Assembly (NCBI GenBank): GCA_023053575.1 | Contig: JAKZAP010000017.1 | Coordinates: forward strand, 8,501,501-8,565,500 | DNA from: Branchinecta lynchi | Lineage: Eukaryota > Arthropoda > Branchiopoda > Anostraca > Branchinectidae | Length of the DNA: 64,000 bases | Direction: 5' to 3' | Part shown: positions 33,572 through 45,100 of the stretch, piece by piece | Layout: each line of letters begins with the position of its first letter | Position numbering within the stretch: the first letter of the stretch is position 1 | The notes under the pieces: model-generated | Told to the model about the DNA's origin: nothing | The model's database searches: none | The model's input: the letters and a program-made list of their open reading frames with translations, nothing else | Made by a program: the position numbers and the translations under genes

Positions 33572-33813
33572 TGTTTCCGCCCAGGATCGAACTGGGGCCT
33601 CTTGCGTGTTAGACAGACGTGATAAGCGGCCACACTGTACAAAAAAGTTTCTCCGACTAAGGATTAAAGTTAACTGCAGTATTTGCTACTGGGATTAATC
33701 TTATCTCTACTGAGATAAGATTAATCCGATTAGCGATAAGATTATCTCTTTATAGACAAGATTAATCCCAGTAGCAGATACTGCAAGATTTATTTTTTAC
33801 AGTGCATGGAAAC
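33572..33813 (-). pseudogene. tRNA-Val(AAC)-like sequence split by a miniature element
   Basis: On the minus strand the 3' part reads TTATCACG, an anticodon loop CTAACAC (anticodon AAC), a perfect T arm (CCCAG-TTCGATC-CTGGG) and acceptor GGAAAC. The 5' acceptor half GTTTCC lies across a 172-bp insertion, at 33,808-33,813, and pairs with GGAAAC. The anticodon stem has at least one C-A mismatch and acceptor position 7 is mispaired, so it was probably already decaying, or was altered at the insertion site. It could be a tRNA-derived SINE head, but no SINE body is seen. It lies in an intron, antisense to the host gene. Confidence 0.65.
33633..33804. mobile_element. 172-bp CACTGTA-ended foldback miniature element
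   Basis: The termini CACTGTACAAAAAA and TTTTTTACAGTG are inverted. The interior has 32-bp inverted arms (around 'gtatttgctactgggattaa', from about 33,677) and a smaller perfect hairpin ggattaatcttatctc - tact - complement. Flanked by CA on both sides. It interrupts the tRNA-like sequence. Superfamily not determined. Confidence 0.65.
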
Positions 33814-33814
33814 G

Positions 33815-34830
33815 ATAATGCAATAGAGAAGATGTGTCCTCGTTGCGGTAGCTTGGGGGAGGCTCGTGGGTCTATCACCTAGGATATGTAGAGTTGAACA
33901 AACTAGTGTCACAATGTACTTTATTAATCAGTATACTTATAACTCACTGGATTCCAAGTTGAGGTTAATCCGTAGACAATCCTCACTTTAACAATATGGC
34001 AAATGCTACCAACTGTACAGTAGTCGTCTGATTGTCTGCTCTCAATCTGAGTGTCATTAAACATGGAAATTCTTACTTATATATACAATTTACCGCTCTA
34101 CTCAATAAGGCACTAGCCCACATGCGCACTTGCCAATTTTGCACCCGTCATCGATAAAAGAGTCGACTTGCTATTCTTGATGTCGGTAGTCCGCAAACAC
34201 GGTCGGCTGGCCAGGTCGCAGTCACACTGCTGTGACTCATGTCCGTCAGCTCGCTGTTCTGAGAGTTGGCAAGTCGGCAGGTGCGCGTTTGTTCAGGGGT
34301 TTAAGAATTACAGCAATCTACGTCAGTACAATAACTGTTGTTGTCTTCCTGTTAACCTTGCACTGTTTACTGCGAGGTTCATTGTTAATGTTCGAATATT
34401 TTAAAATAGTTGAATACTTTCAAACTAGACTCTGTCTTTTACAAATTATCCACGGCTTTGGTTGTTTTAACCCTTTTCTGACCCATTGACATTTTCTGAC
34501 CCATTGACATCTAGCAAAAACTTGGCGAAATTCAGAAAACCTATTTTACGCATTAATAGCATGATACTCGAACACTCATCAGGAGCAGTGTCGGGAGCAT
34601 AATGTCCATGGAAACTAGTGAATCGTGGCAAGTGGAAAATTTAATGATGTGTTCTTAGTGAGTTTTGAATGTAACATATGAACAGTTTGGGTCTGCGGAA
34701 TTATGAATTAGTGAACGCAGTTGCGAAAGTAAGTTGCGTTGGCATTATAGGTACTACGGGTCTTTAAGCGTTTCTTCTGGCCCGTTGAATTCTAGCAAAA
34801 ACACATACTAATTTATCTAGCCGTTTTTAC
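33815..34830. other. Unassigned stretch in intron 3
   Basis: No gene recognised. A 19-bp tandem duplication (ttttctgacccattgacat) lies at 34,473-34,511. Confidence 0.4.
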
Positions 34831-34831
34831 G

Positions 34832-36193
34832 CCAAGTGCCATATAGCGATCGTAATTTCTGTCCGTCCGTCGGTCTGTCGGTCCGGGTTTTGCTAGTTCG
34901 GGCACTTCCGCATAAGCTAGGACGATGAAACTTGGCAGGCATATCAGGGACCCCATATGATTAAGTTGGAAATAGTCACTTCCCCGATCCGAGTATAGTG
35001 GGGGGAGTGGAGGGAGGGGGAATCCGGAATCTTGAGGTATTTATAACTCTTGAACGGGTAATGGGATCTTAATGAAACTTGGTATTTGGAAAGACCTCGT
35101 GTCTCAGACGATCCACAAAAAATCCGGACCGCATCCGGTGACTTAGGGGGGAGTTGGAGAGGGGAAACGGAAATCTTGGGAAATGCTTGGAGTGGAGGGA
35201 TTAGGATGAAACTTGGTGGGAAGAGCAAGCACAGGTCCTAGATACATCATTGACATAACCGGAACGGATTCGAGCAAAGCGGTAATTCCTGATGCACTAG
35301 AACGATGCAACTGGGCTGGGATATCAGGGACTTGAATAAACCGACTTGCCAATAGTCGTTTGCATGATCCGATCATCTTGGGTGGAGTGGCCGGAGTGGG
35401 AATCCGGAATCTTGATGTATTTATAACTCTTGAACGGGTGATCGTATCTTAATGAAACTTGGTGTTTGGAAAGACCTCGTGTCTCAGACGATCCACATAA
35501 AGTCCAGACCGGATCCGGTGACTTCGGGGGGAGTTGGAGATGGGAACCAGAAATCTTGGGAAATGCTTAGAGTCGAGGGATCAGGATGAAACTTGGTGGG
35601 AAGAGCAAGCACAAGTCCTAGATACATCATTGACATAACCCGAACGGATTCGAGCAATATGGAGGGAGTTGGGGGGGGGGGCGGATTTCTGATTAAACGT
35701 GAGTCCGGTACTTCCTGATGCACTAGGACGATGCAACTGGGCTGGCATATCAGGAACTTGAATAAACCGACTTGACAATAGTCGTTTGCATGATCCGATC
35801 ATCGTGGGGGGACTGGCCGGAGGGGTAATCTGGAATCTTGTGGTATTTATAACTCTTGAACGGGTGATCGGATCTTAATGAAACTCGGTATTTGGAAAGA
35901 CCTCGTGTCTCAGACGATCCACATAAAATCAGAACAGGATCAAGTGACTTCGGGGGGGGGGGGGTGGAGAGGAGAACCGGAAATCTTGGGAAACGCTTAG
36001 AGTGGAGGGGCCAGGATGAAACTTGGTGGGAAGAGCAAGCACAAGTCCTACATACATCATTGACGTGAAATTAGATACCTTGTTTCTAGGTATAATCCTA
36101 GGGAGGGTTGAACGGGGGATTTTGTGACATTCTCATCTACTTTATTGTACCACCTACTCGTAACGAGTGCCATATGAGCTCCTAGCTCTTGTT
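34832..36193 (+). mobile_element. Family B element
   Basis: The left end is CCAAGTGCCATATAGCGATC, then (GTCC/GTCG)n at 34,860-34,885. There are about three units of roughly 380-425 bp ('gatgaaacttggtgggaag' near 35,207, 35,585 and 36,015). The right end is GAGTGCCATATGAGCTCCT then AGCTCTTGTT. No coding capacity. Confidence 0.75.
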
Positions 36194-36362
36194 TTCTGAC
36201 GAGTTAGCTTATCGCAAACAGTCTTCTGGAGTATAATACGCATCGAAAAAGCGAAATAATACAAGTTTGAAAATCAGTGAGGTGTCAGAAGGTTACAATG
36301 TACCATTCGGGTCTGAGGGTTGAAGAATGGATTACACAAGGAATCGTTAACAGGAAGAACAA

Positions 36363-37786
36363 AAACAAGACCAAAGGTTTCGATGGGATCCCAAAAATTC
36401 AATATCTGATCCAGACAACTGGGTCTTGTCTTAGCCAGATCCAGTCTTCGCCAGACTCCTTGAACATTTTTACAATTAAAATTCAGAAACAGATTAAGGC
36501 CAAATAGCTAATCACCTGAGAAAACCAAGTTCAGATTTGGATTCAGCATGTGTGTTTACCCCTGTAAGTCATATCTGTTTTGACGAAAACTTCCTGCCAC
36601 TTCTGCCAATTTCCCGGTTCCGGCCGAACTCCAGAACTACTTGTCCGGCGAAAAAAGAAAGCTCAAAGACGAAATCAGGGTATCTTCTTTCCCCAGTAAT
36701 GAACATCTAATCAACTTCAAATAGAAATTTAGCTTATAACAAATTTTCCGATTCCAGCCGGATTCCTGTTTAACTATATGTCCGGGTAAAATACGATTGT
36801 CATACAGGGACTCAGCATCAATTCTTATCCCTAAATCGCTTCTCTAGTCAACTAGAAATAAAACTTTGACTTCCAACAGTTTTCCGGTTTGGGCCGGATT
36901 CCGGGCGAAATACTTGTCCGTCGAGAAAATAGTTTTCACCATCGTCTTCAGCATGTCTTCCTACCCCTAAATCGAACATCTAATCAATTTCAAATAAAAC
37001 TTTTACTTTCAACAAACTTTCCGGTTTGGGCCGGATTCCGGGCGAAATACTTGTCCGTCGAGAAAAGAATTTTCACCATCGTCTTCAGCATGTCTTCCTA
37101 CCTCTAAATCGAACATTTAATCAACTTCAAATAAAACTTTTTCTTTCAACAAACTTTCAGGTTTGGGCCGGATTCCGGGCGAAATACTTGTCCGTTGAGA
37201 AAATAGTTTTCACCATCGTCTTCAGCATGTCTTCCTACCCCTAAATCGAACATCTAATCAATTTCAAATAAAACTTTTACTGTCAACAAACTTTCCGGTT
37301 TGGGCCGGATTCCGGGCGAAATACTTGTCCGTCGAGAAAATAATTTTCACCATCGTCTTCAGCATGTCTTCCTACCCCTAAACCGAACATCTAATCAACT
37401 TCAAATAAAACTTTTACTTTCAACAAACTTTCCGGTTTTGGCCGGATTCCGGGCGAACTACTTGTCCGATGACAAAATGGTTTTCACCATCGTGTTCAGC
37501 ATGTCTTCTTACCCCATAATCGACTATCACATTAGCTGTTTCAAAATATTTTGTTTGTCCCTTAATTTGAATCCCCTCCCCCACCCCTAAATGTAGAGCT
37601 ACAAAGCCCATCTACGAACTTGACTGGTCCGACGACCCAACGAACCCTCACACCAAGTTTCATCAAAATATCTCATTCCCTTCGAGAGTTATCGTGCTTA
37701 CAGACGGACGGACAGACGGACGGACAGACGGACAACTTTTGCGATGTCATAGGTATCCCTCCACTTACGTTTTTTGATCCCAAAAA
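36363..37786 (-). mobile_element. Family A element, reverse orientation, well preserved
   Basis: Begins with 'aacaagaccaaaggtttcga' and 'gggatcccaaaaa', and ends with the (GACG)n run at about 37,700-37,732 and 'acttacgttttttgatccca'. At least four units of exactly 137 bp are spaced at 36,889, 37,026, 37,163 and 37,300. Confidence 0.78.
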
Positions 37787-38197
37787 GAAGGAAGAACACC
37801 AAGTAAATTTTGCTACCCAAATCAACGAAATAAATGAAATACGCGTTTACTCTTTCAATGGTGGTCTGTCAAGAAATGTTTCTTTAGTCAATCCTTGAAC
37901 TGGGGTAAACTTACCGCATTCTGGATTACACAAGGAATTGAATTCCAAACGGTAATTCCCAGTTAAGTTGAGTTCTTCATTCAGCCAATCGGGGTTTGTG
38001 GATTCATCGCCTATAGATATTAATGCTAACGCACTATATGTCCATAACACACTGTTATAGACAGTTAGTCTGTTCGGTTTAAAAGGACGGCCACTAAGAA
38101 GTGGGTTAACGCTGCCCTCAAGTTACATTTGTGATGCTGTCATTTACTCAGCAAACAAAATCCAACAGAAAAGGCAAATAACATTCGAAAGATAAGC

Positions 38198-39166
38198 TTA
38201 GACATTGGGGTAGACAACTTCGTCTTCGATGCCGCAAATGCTGACGCCTCGCTTCATGAAAACATAGTCGTTCTTTCCCCAGCCAGTACCCCAAGAGTTG
38301 CGGAAATCTAGTACGGTACGCCGGACGCGGAGGTATTGTATCCAACAATGGTAACGGCGTGGTTCAATGCATTGTCGCAATCCGGATCGTTGAAGACTCC
38401 AGATGTGTAGAGCATGAAGTTGAAGTTGGCGTTGATAGCGACAGCAACGGGGAAACCGGATGCAAGGATGCTCATGATGGCTGTGACGTCTCCGGCATCT
38501 ATGGCCGTGTAGCCGGCGACGGTGGCAACTTGTTTGCAGGAATTGCACGGTCCATCGTCTCCAGTGGTGCCAGACGTGCAAGGGAAGGACCACTTGGTCC
38601 ACTGACCACCATTATCTCTAAGCCAGTTCCAGGCCGAGTGCATTCATCCGCCGCTGCATCCACTGTTTTAAGTATCGCAGCTGACCAGGTGTTGCTGGCT
38701 GAGCCTTGTCAGTACATTGGAATTCTTTCTGCAGTTGAAGACCTCGAGCACTGCCGTAGCAGAGAAAGCCCAACAAGAACCGCAATACCCTTGGTCTGCA
38801 ATCCGGGCATTGCAAATATCTGGTCTCAGGTTGACTGAGGCAGGAAGAGAGTCCATATCGGGAGAATACTGTCTTGTCCTGTTCTTTTGCGTGGTGTATC
38901 CTTTAACTGTGGTCATTTCAAGTGGCTCGCGGTTGGAGAAGTAGTTATGTCCGATGGTGTAGTCTATCTCCCCTTTAAGAGCCTTTTTATTGTGCTCTTC
39001 AATCTTGTCATCTAAGTCTTCGAAAAGCTCGCGACGGATGACCCCCTGTTGCTCGTTAGGGTATTTTTTGTTGTGCTTTGCCTTGAATTCATCCCATTGT
39101 TTGTCTTTCGAGGCCAACCGGTGGCCAAATAGGCCGGTTGAAAACAACGCACATGAATAGTTTCAT
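38198..39166 (-). pseudogene. Papain-family (C1A) cysteine protease, broken copy
   Basis: Paralogue of the intact gene at 46.5-47.5 kb. It starts with an MKLF-like ATG at 39,166, then an I29-type propeptide (WDEFKAKHNKKYPNEQQ), the active-site block DQGYCGSCWAFSAT, HLVSCD, the catalytic histidine in ALNHAVTIVGY, and FRNSWGTGWG with its asparagine. Breaks seen: a frameshift in the signal-peptide region, in-frame TAA and TGA around 38,650-38,685 flanking GCSGG, and a one-base deletion near 38,309 just before the Asn block. Intronless like its relative and on the same strand, so it looks like an old tandem or dispersed duplicate inside intron 3 of the phospholipase B-like gene. Confidence 0.88.
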
Positions 39167-39459
39167 TTCCTGGGAGGCTCAAGGTTTTATTATTCAGACA
39201 TGAAACTTTACACAAACGATTTCGAGAAGGGGGGTACCCCCACCCAAACGAACATAGCATATAAATACAGGAAATTAAATAAAGACGTATAGTTTGTAAC
39301 GAGTCACATAGAAATAATTACTTGCTACAAACCCAAAATTTTGGAAAAATAAGGAAATAATTTACTCATCCATAATGTTGCGGTGGTGCCATCCATCTGC
39401 ACCCCGCACTGTTCACTGCCGCCGCTAGGCACCGCTACTCCCCTTCCGCTAACTCACCA

Positions 39460-39812
39460 GGGGCGTCACGACTGTGTGGGGGAGGGGGAGGGACGCCCCC
39501 CACCCCCCAATGCTGTCGGTCAGTCGGTAAAAAATAACCGAAAAAATGCGCCGCGATTTTTCGTCAAATTATTTGATTTTTTTTTCATGAAAACAGTCGG
39601 TTTTTCTGAAAATTGGTCGAATTTTCGTTAAAATAGTCGGTTTTTCTGAAAATCAGTGGATTTTTCTGAAAATCAGTCGATTTTTTCAAAACTGTAATTT
39701 TTTGTTGTTGAAAACAGTCGTTTCTTTTTGCAGAAACAGTCGGTAAAAATTACGAGCCAGTCGGTAAATACCTCTTCCCCCCACCCCAACATTTTGGCTA
39801 GTGACGCCTCTG
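39460..39812 (+). mobile_element. hAT-like miniature element (CAGGGGCGTCAC family)
   Basis: 353 bp from CAGGGGCGTCACGACTG to 'ggctagtgacgcctctg'. The interior has repeated 'tttttctgaaaatcagtcga' units. The flanks (taactcac / ctgtcacc) do not make a clean 8-bp duplication. Confidence 0.7.
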
Positions 39813-39927
39813 CTGTCACCTCTTGAGGTATTTGTTAACTCTATCATCACTATGACTAGATGAACCAGAAATAAGTTTTTGAATAGAATTTAAAAGACTA
39901 TTACTCCACAGCCGAAGCCTCATATAG

Positions 39928-40580
39928 AACAAGACCAAAGGTTTCGATGGAATCCCAAAAATGTAATATTTCATCAAGACAATTGGGTATTGTACATATC
40001 CGGTCTTCGACAGATTCCTTGAACATTTCTACAATTAAAATTTAGAAAAAGATTAAAGAAAATCAAAAGTTCCTGCCTTATTTCTGCCAAATTTCCGGTC
40101 TTGGCCGGATTCCGGGCGAACTAAACTAAAAAAAAACTAAAGCTCAAAAACGAATTCAGCATATCTCCTTCTAATCAAACCTCTAATCAACTTCAGATAA
40201 AACTTTGACTTTTAATAAATTTAACGGTTTCAACGGGATTCCTGGCAAACTATATGTCTGGTTAGAAATATTGTCATACACGGATTTAGCATGTCTTCTT
40301 ATCCCTAAATCGAACATTGTAAGCAACTTCAGATGAAACTTTTACTTTTAACAAATTTTCCGGTGTTGGCCGGATTCCGGCTAGAAAATGACTTTCATAT
40401 ACGGATTCAGCTTTTCTCGTTACCAACGAATCGAACCTCTAATCAACATCAGGTAAAACTTCTACTTTCAACAAATTTTCCGGTTTCAGCCGGATTCGGG
40501 CGGGTAGAAAATGATTGTCACGTACGTATTTAGCCTGTCTTCGTACCCTGAAATCGACATTTAATCAACTTTAGATAAAA
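39928..40580 (-). mobile_element. Family A element, truncated, reverse orientation
   Basis: The right end is present in reverse (aacaagaccaaaggtttcga, tggaatcccaaaaa). Diverged units follow, with 'ggccggattccgg' cores near 40,093 and 40,365. The left end is missing where a 306-bp-family element begins. Confidence 0.6.
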
Positions 40581-40595
40581 CGTAGTATATATTAG

Positions 40596-41107
40596 ATACT
40601 ACGCTCCCGTGCGTGGTAAGTAAATAGTTACTATTTCGAGAAGGTTGGAATGGTCAGCGTAGGTTCACGAGGTTGGAACGAAAATAGTAACTAGTTCAAG
40701 TACATTATACAAGCACTGTGGAGAAAAAAAGACTCAAACATGTAGTGCTTGTTAAAAATTTTACTATAATAACAACAACTACGTACCCTATAAATCGAAC
40801 AAAAATAATATAACTTAATTTATCTGACCTGTATAAAATGACCTGCGATCTACCAAATAAATAAATAAAACTAGCATCTTGCGAAAAATAAACAAAAATG
40901 ACAAACCATTTGACATTAGTAACCGAGAATGCGTTGCAGCATAAACCAACCACTCACGAAACAATCATTCAATTAACCATCCACACTCTAATAAACAAAT
41001 TCTTGTATAATAAATCATATTGCAAACATAACTATTATAATTTTTTTAAATTAAGAACCATTAGTCCTTTGTTACTAATAGTTACTAATGTTAGAAGGAA
41101 CACGCTC
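40596..41107 (-). mobile_element. 306-bp-family miniature element, truncated and interrupted
   Basis: Left portion (about 40,596-40,697) and right portion (about 41,055-41,107, ending gaacacgctc) match the reverse-oriented 306-bp family. They are separated by roughly 360 bp of unrelated AT-rich DNA. The left terminus is missing. Confidence 0.55.
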
Positions 41108-41113
41108 TATGCT

Positions 41114-41950
41114 CACAAGCCCCTCGGTAGCTCAGTGCCAGAGCACCTGCCTAGAAAGTGCGGGGCAGGGTTGCCACGGGTAGCACTAAAGTGCTACTTT
41201 TAGCACTTTTTTCTGAAAGTAACACTATCAAGAAATCGTAGCACTATTGTCGCACTTTTTAGCAAGATAGCACCTTTTTCTTTAAAAAGAACACTTTTCT
41301 TCTGTTCAGCTACTATTCCGTTTACAGGAACACAATTGGTTTGAAAAATAGTAGAATTACAGTGAACTGTGGTCGCATTCAACGACAAGTATCCTCTACT
41401 GCTACGTTTATACGATGGCTTCGTCCATTTGTTACAGTTTCAACTGGACTTGGGAAGAGAGGCAGATTTACTTTGACGAGCTTGGGTTTGTGACAATTAC
41501 CATATGCCAGCGTTCAGTTGTTTATAATTATAAGTGCAAAATAATACATATACATTCTCGTAGAAAAAAAACTGATTATCAAGGTCCTGCACCCTGGTAA
41601 GTCAGTGCAGTAGTTTCTGGAGGGGAAGCAAAAGCAAAGCTACTGCTATTTACGTAGAAGATTAAAATTTAAGCGAATGAAGTAGGCTAATGTGTATATA
41701 GCCTACTGCATTGCAAAATGGAGGAAAAAAACAATATAAGAAAATGTTAGTTGTAGTTTGGTCGAGTCAGACAAAGGTTAGGTAATGCGAACACGCTAAA
41801 AAAAAAAATTTGAAGTAGCACTTTTTTCCAGAAAGAACACTTTTTCTAGTCTTCAATTGCACGGAAAATTTCGGTGGTGCGGCAACCCTGGTGCGGGGGT
41901 CCTAGGCTCAATACCCGGCTGAGGATTATTTTTGTCTTTCAGTTCACTGT
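41114..41950 (+). mobile_element. tRNA-derived SINE, interrupted by a hAT-like element
   Basis: The head reads like a tRNA: 'tagctcagtgccagagca' is a good A box, then an anticodon-like arm to 41,165. After the insertion the B-box-like region 'ggctcaatacccggctgagg' and the tail 'atttttgtctttcagttcact' follow. The same tail and a B box (ggttcaaatcc) recur at 49,757-49,816, supporting a family. Transcription by RNA polymerase III is inferred from the promoter boxes. Confidence 0.7.
41166..41890 (+). mobile_element. 725-bp hAT-like non-autonomous transposon
   Basis: Perfect 10-bp inverted termini CAGGGTTGCC / GGCAACCCTG and a perfect 8-bp target duplication GTGCGGGG (41,158-41,165 and 41,891-41,898). 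Both features match the hAT superfamily. The subterminal regions share 'agcacttttttctgaaag' and 'agcacttttttccagaaaga'. No transposase ORF is visible. Confidence 0.88.
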
Positions 41951-42059
41951 AATAAGTCTCTCCTACATCGGACTTTAGTAATTATGCATCACCGAATTCG
42001 GTTATTTTTAGTCCCGAGTTCTGAGAGTTAAGATCCTATGGACTATTTTTAACAGTGTA

Positions 42060-43960
42060 CTTACAAATAACCAGTATTTATAATAACCTTAAGAAAATGA
42101 AAAAACGAAAAACAAAATCGCTCACTAGACTACCAAATGACCTACCGACCTCTAGCCCGTTCAGATTAGATATTCATACCTGACCTTTTCGAAACTGTCA
42201 TACTGCACAATTTGACAAGATATATTGTTCGCTGTATGTTACTGTTATTTGATCATTTGGCATGTCTAGGATTTCGGTATTAATTAAAGACTATTATTTT
42301 TCTTCTTCAATCATTGTTACTGCAAGTCGGAATCGTTCTGGCATAAGATGGCAAGAGTGGCACTTGTTTCTACCGAACGGATGGAGGGGTCGTGTGGCGA
42401 GATTTAGACCCTAGGTTTTGTATTTCTTGGTTCAACTGGATCCGAGGAAAACACAAAAAAGAAAACGCAAAAAAAAGAAAAAAGTTCAGAAAACACACCT
42501 AGCTGCTTAAATTGTGTTGATGGCTGCGTAAACTTGGAATTGACAATTTCCATAAGCTTGGGTCCATATTTTATACCGAATTTCTTGCAGATGGTATCCT
42601 TCTTTTCTTTCTTTCTCCTGTCGCATCGGCGTCATACACAAATGTCCCCATTATTTTTCTGTCACGCATGTAGCAGGTTGAAGTTATTCTGGGACGGGAA
42701 GTGTGAGCTACCAACTGGGCTAGGCTAGCGTACTTCTTGGACTTATATATTGATTTTTGTAGATTGACTTGTAGAAAAAAATAATACAAAGTACCTTGGC
42801 TCCCACAAAAAGGTAGCGTTTGACCGTCAGATCGTAAAGATCCTCGTTTACCCCCTCCCCGTCCCGACTGGCGCTGATCCTGGCTGTCTTAGCAAATAGT
42901 ATTCGTGTATTTATTTTCTTGTTGCATGAGACATACACTTATGCAGAGAAAATCTACATGGGCTGAGATAAAACAACTTGCAACGTGTGTTTACAGTAAT
43001 GAGGAAAATAAGATAAACATTATAGTTAATTAACTAAAAAAAAAAAATACCCTATTACCCCGCGACATTCCGCTTCGATTGCCGTTGCGCTTTTCAGTTT
43101 AGCCACCGAGGGGCTTGCAAGTTCGCAAACCACTCCGGGTTTAAAATGCCGTCCGAGGAGCGTTTTCGTCGTTCAGTTAACTACTATGTTCAGTTTCAGT
43201 TTATGTCAAATCATCAACAGAAAAAGTTGCTTGTGGCCAGAACTGTTGTTACACTCGTTCGCACTGAAAGGATGGAAAGTTTTGGTAACGGACATTTTCT
43301 GGAACTGTTGGGGCAAATTGTCTAGTTGTAACATAAATGTGTTCGAATCGCATTTGGACAGGGTGGGATCAAACGACGGGAGCATTCAGACAAGTGAAGA
43401 GAAAGAGACAGGTTTAATCAGGACAGGGAAGCACTGAAAGGGTTATGAAAAAAAGCAAAAAAAAATAAAGATAAAACACCAAACAGTTTAAGTTCTTTTT
43501 TATTGACAAACTTATACGTACAAAACTAACATAATACTAACATAGACAAAAAACAGAATCTATTTATTAAACAAAATCCCAAGGGCTCTATGGCCCGTTG
43601 GTTGGGAAACAGCTATCTTTATAATAAAATAAAATAACTCACAAGGTGTTCTCGCGAATAGAACCGACCTCCAAACGACGCAACAACAAAAAAAATAAAC
43701 AAATTCATCGAGAGCCAACACTAACATCTCATTTTTTTTTAACTATAAAAATAAACAACCATATTCAAACCTTATTACTTTTTTTTTCAATAAATTCAAT
43801 TTTCTTCTCCAAATTTCAACCAATTAATTACTGTTTTCTAGCAATAATCTCGGCACTACCATGAAAGGCAGTGCCGAGCGACGGTACCGCTCCGTGTTAC
43901 ATTTAACCAGTTCGAAGACTTCCAGCCGGGTGGTTTCTTACTGGTGGATTTCTTTGGAGT
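42060..43960. other. Unassigned stretch in intron 3
   Basis: No gene recognised. A tRNA-like phrase on the minus strand near 42,700-42,725 (tagcccagttggtagctcac) may be a decayed SINE head, but no B box was found. Confidence 0.4.
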
Positions 43961-44055
43961 GAGGTGGGAGGCCCGTGCGTTACGAATTTGTCTTCTCAGC
44001 CGGGCTCTGGACCTCTTGTTGGCTCTGGACCTTCCTATGAGCCATTGGCTTCCTT

Positions 44056-44245
44056 ATGGCTGACTCGGGACTTTTGGAAATCCTATCTCAAGTATACGCG
44101 CCTAAGATTGGGCGTAGATTGTTACAAGGCAAAGCTGTCTCTCGTGCTGTGCGAGGCCATGGTCTGTTGGAGGTAGCCCTTTATGCAAACCTTTTATCAT
44201 CAGAACTGGATAGCAGAGTGTTTGATGGCAATGACATGCTACCAG
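44056..44245 (+). other. Possible coding remnant cut by a transposon terminus
   Basis: The ORF from ATG 44,056 has a non-repetitive peptide (LLEILSQVYAPKIGRRLLQ, AVSRAVRGHGLLEVALYA) that looks coding, but I do not recognise the family with confidence. It ends where CAGGGGCGTCTCGAG, a hAT-like terminus, and a long G run begin at about 44,247. Confidence 0.3.
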
Positions 44246-44246
44246 C

Positions 44247-45100
44247 AGGGGCGTCTCGAGGGGGGGGGGGGGGGTGATAAGTTTTCGTCATTCGGTCAAA
44301 TTTTCGCCGAAGGCGATTTTCGGTCAAAACGGGCATCACGGCGAAGCCATGATGCCTGTTTTATAAAATCTTTTGTACCCACATTCCCAAATTAGGCGAT
44401 TTAACGTGTTTGTTGGTTTTTATTCTTTATCGAATTTGGTAATTAATTCAACTTTTGTTCAGTCCGAGTAGATTCCACCGCATTATGTACGTCCTTACGT
44501 AAATTCGGTGATTTAACGTATTTATTTGGTCACATTCGTTAGCGAATTCGGTTGTTTACCGGACTTTTCTCAAGTCAGTATCTGTTCTATAGCATTCGAT
44601 CAGTCCATTCATAATTCGTCATTAATCAGATTCATTTGGTTTTGATTCGTGACCGAATCGACAATTCGGACTGAAGAACAGTCCGAGTCGATTTCACCGC
44701 ATTCGGTACTTCCCTACATAAATTTGGTGCTTTATCGTATTTATTTGGTCTCATTCGTTAAGCGAATTCGGTTGTTCATCGGACTTTTCTTAAGTCCGTA
44801 TCTGTTTGTTCTATCGCATGTGGCCAGTCCATTGTATAATTCGGTGGTTAATCAGATTCTTTTGGTTCTAATTCGTTACCGAATTCGGTAATTCACCTTA
44901 ATTTTTGTTTGGTCCTCATCTGTTACCAGACTTATCACATTTGGTTGTTCTCAGTGGTTTTACCAAGAGTTTTATTCCATTCCGAAATTCGGTCATTATA
45001 CCGCTCCCGATCTGCTCCTATTTTTTTTAGTTAATTTTTCGGTAGTACGAATTCATTATTTGGTTCACCCCAGTTACTGTGCTTGATAAATAAGTGGCAT
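44247..45100 (+). repeat. ATTCGGT-rich region with a 219-bp tandem repeat
   Basis: Begins with CAGGGGCGTCTCGAG and a G run. Two diverged units start at 44,462 and 44,681 with 'gtccgagt(a/c)gatt(c/t)caccgcatt' and share 'tatttatttggtc(a/t)cattcgtta' and 'gcgaattcggttgtt'. The short word ATTCGGT recurs throughout. No matching right terminus found. Confidence 0.6.

Noticed and set aside
36889..37590. Series of ORFs beginning MGRIPGEILVRRE, repeated on either strand (also 7,621-8,134)
   Set aside because: They are produced by the 137-bp non-coding units of family A. The unit length is not a multiple of three, so the frame changes at every unit, and no protein family is recognised.
41943..42055. 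CACTGTAATAAGTC ... GACTATTTTTAACAGTG as a further miniature element
   Set aside because: The left end overlaps the SINE tail and the inverted match is imperfect; no target duplication.
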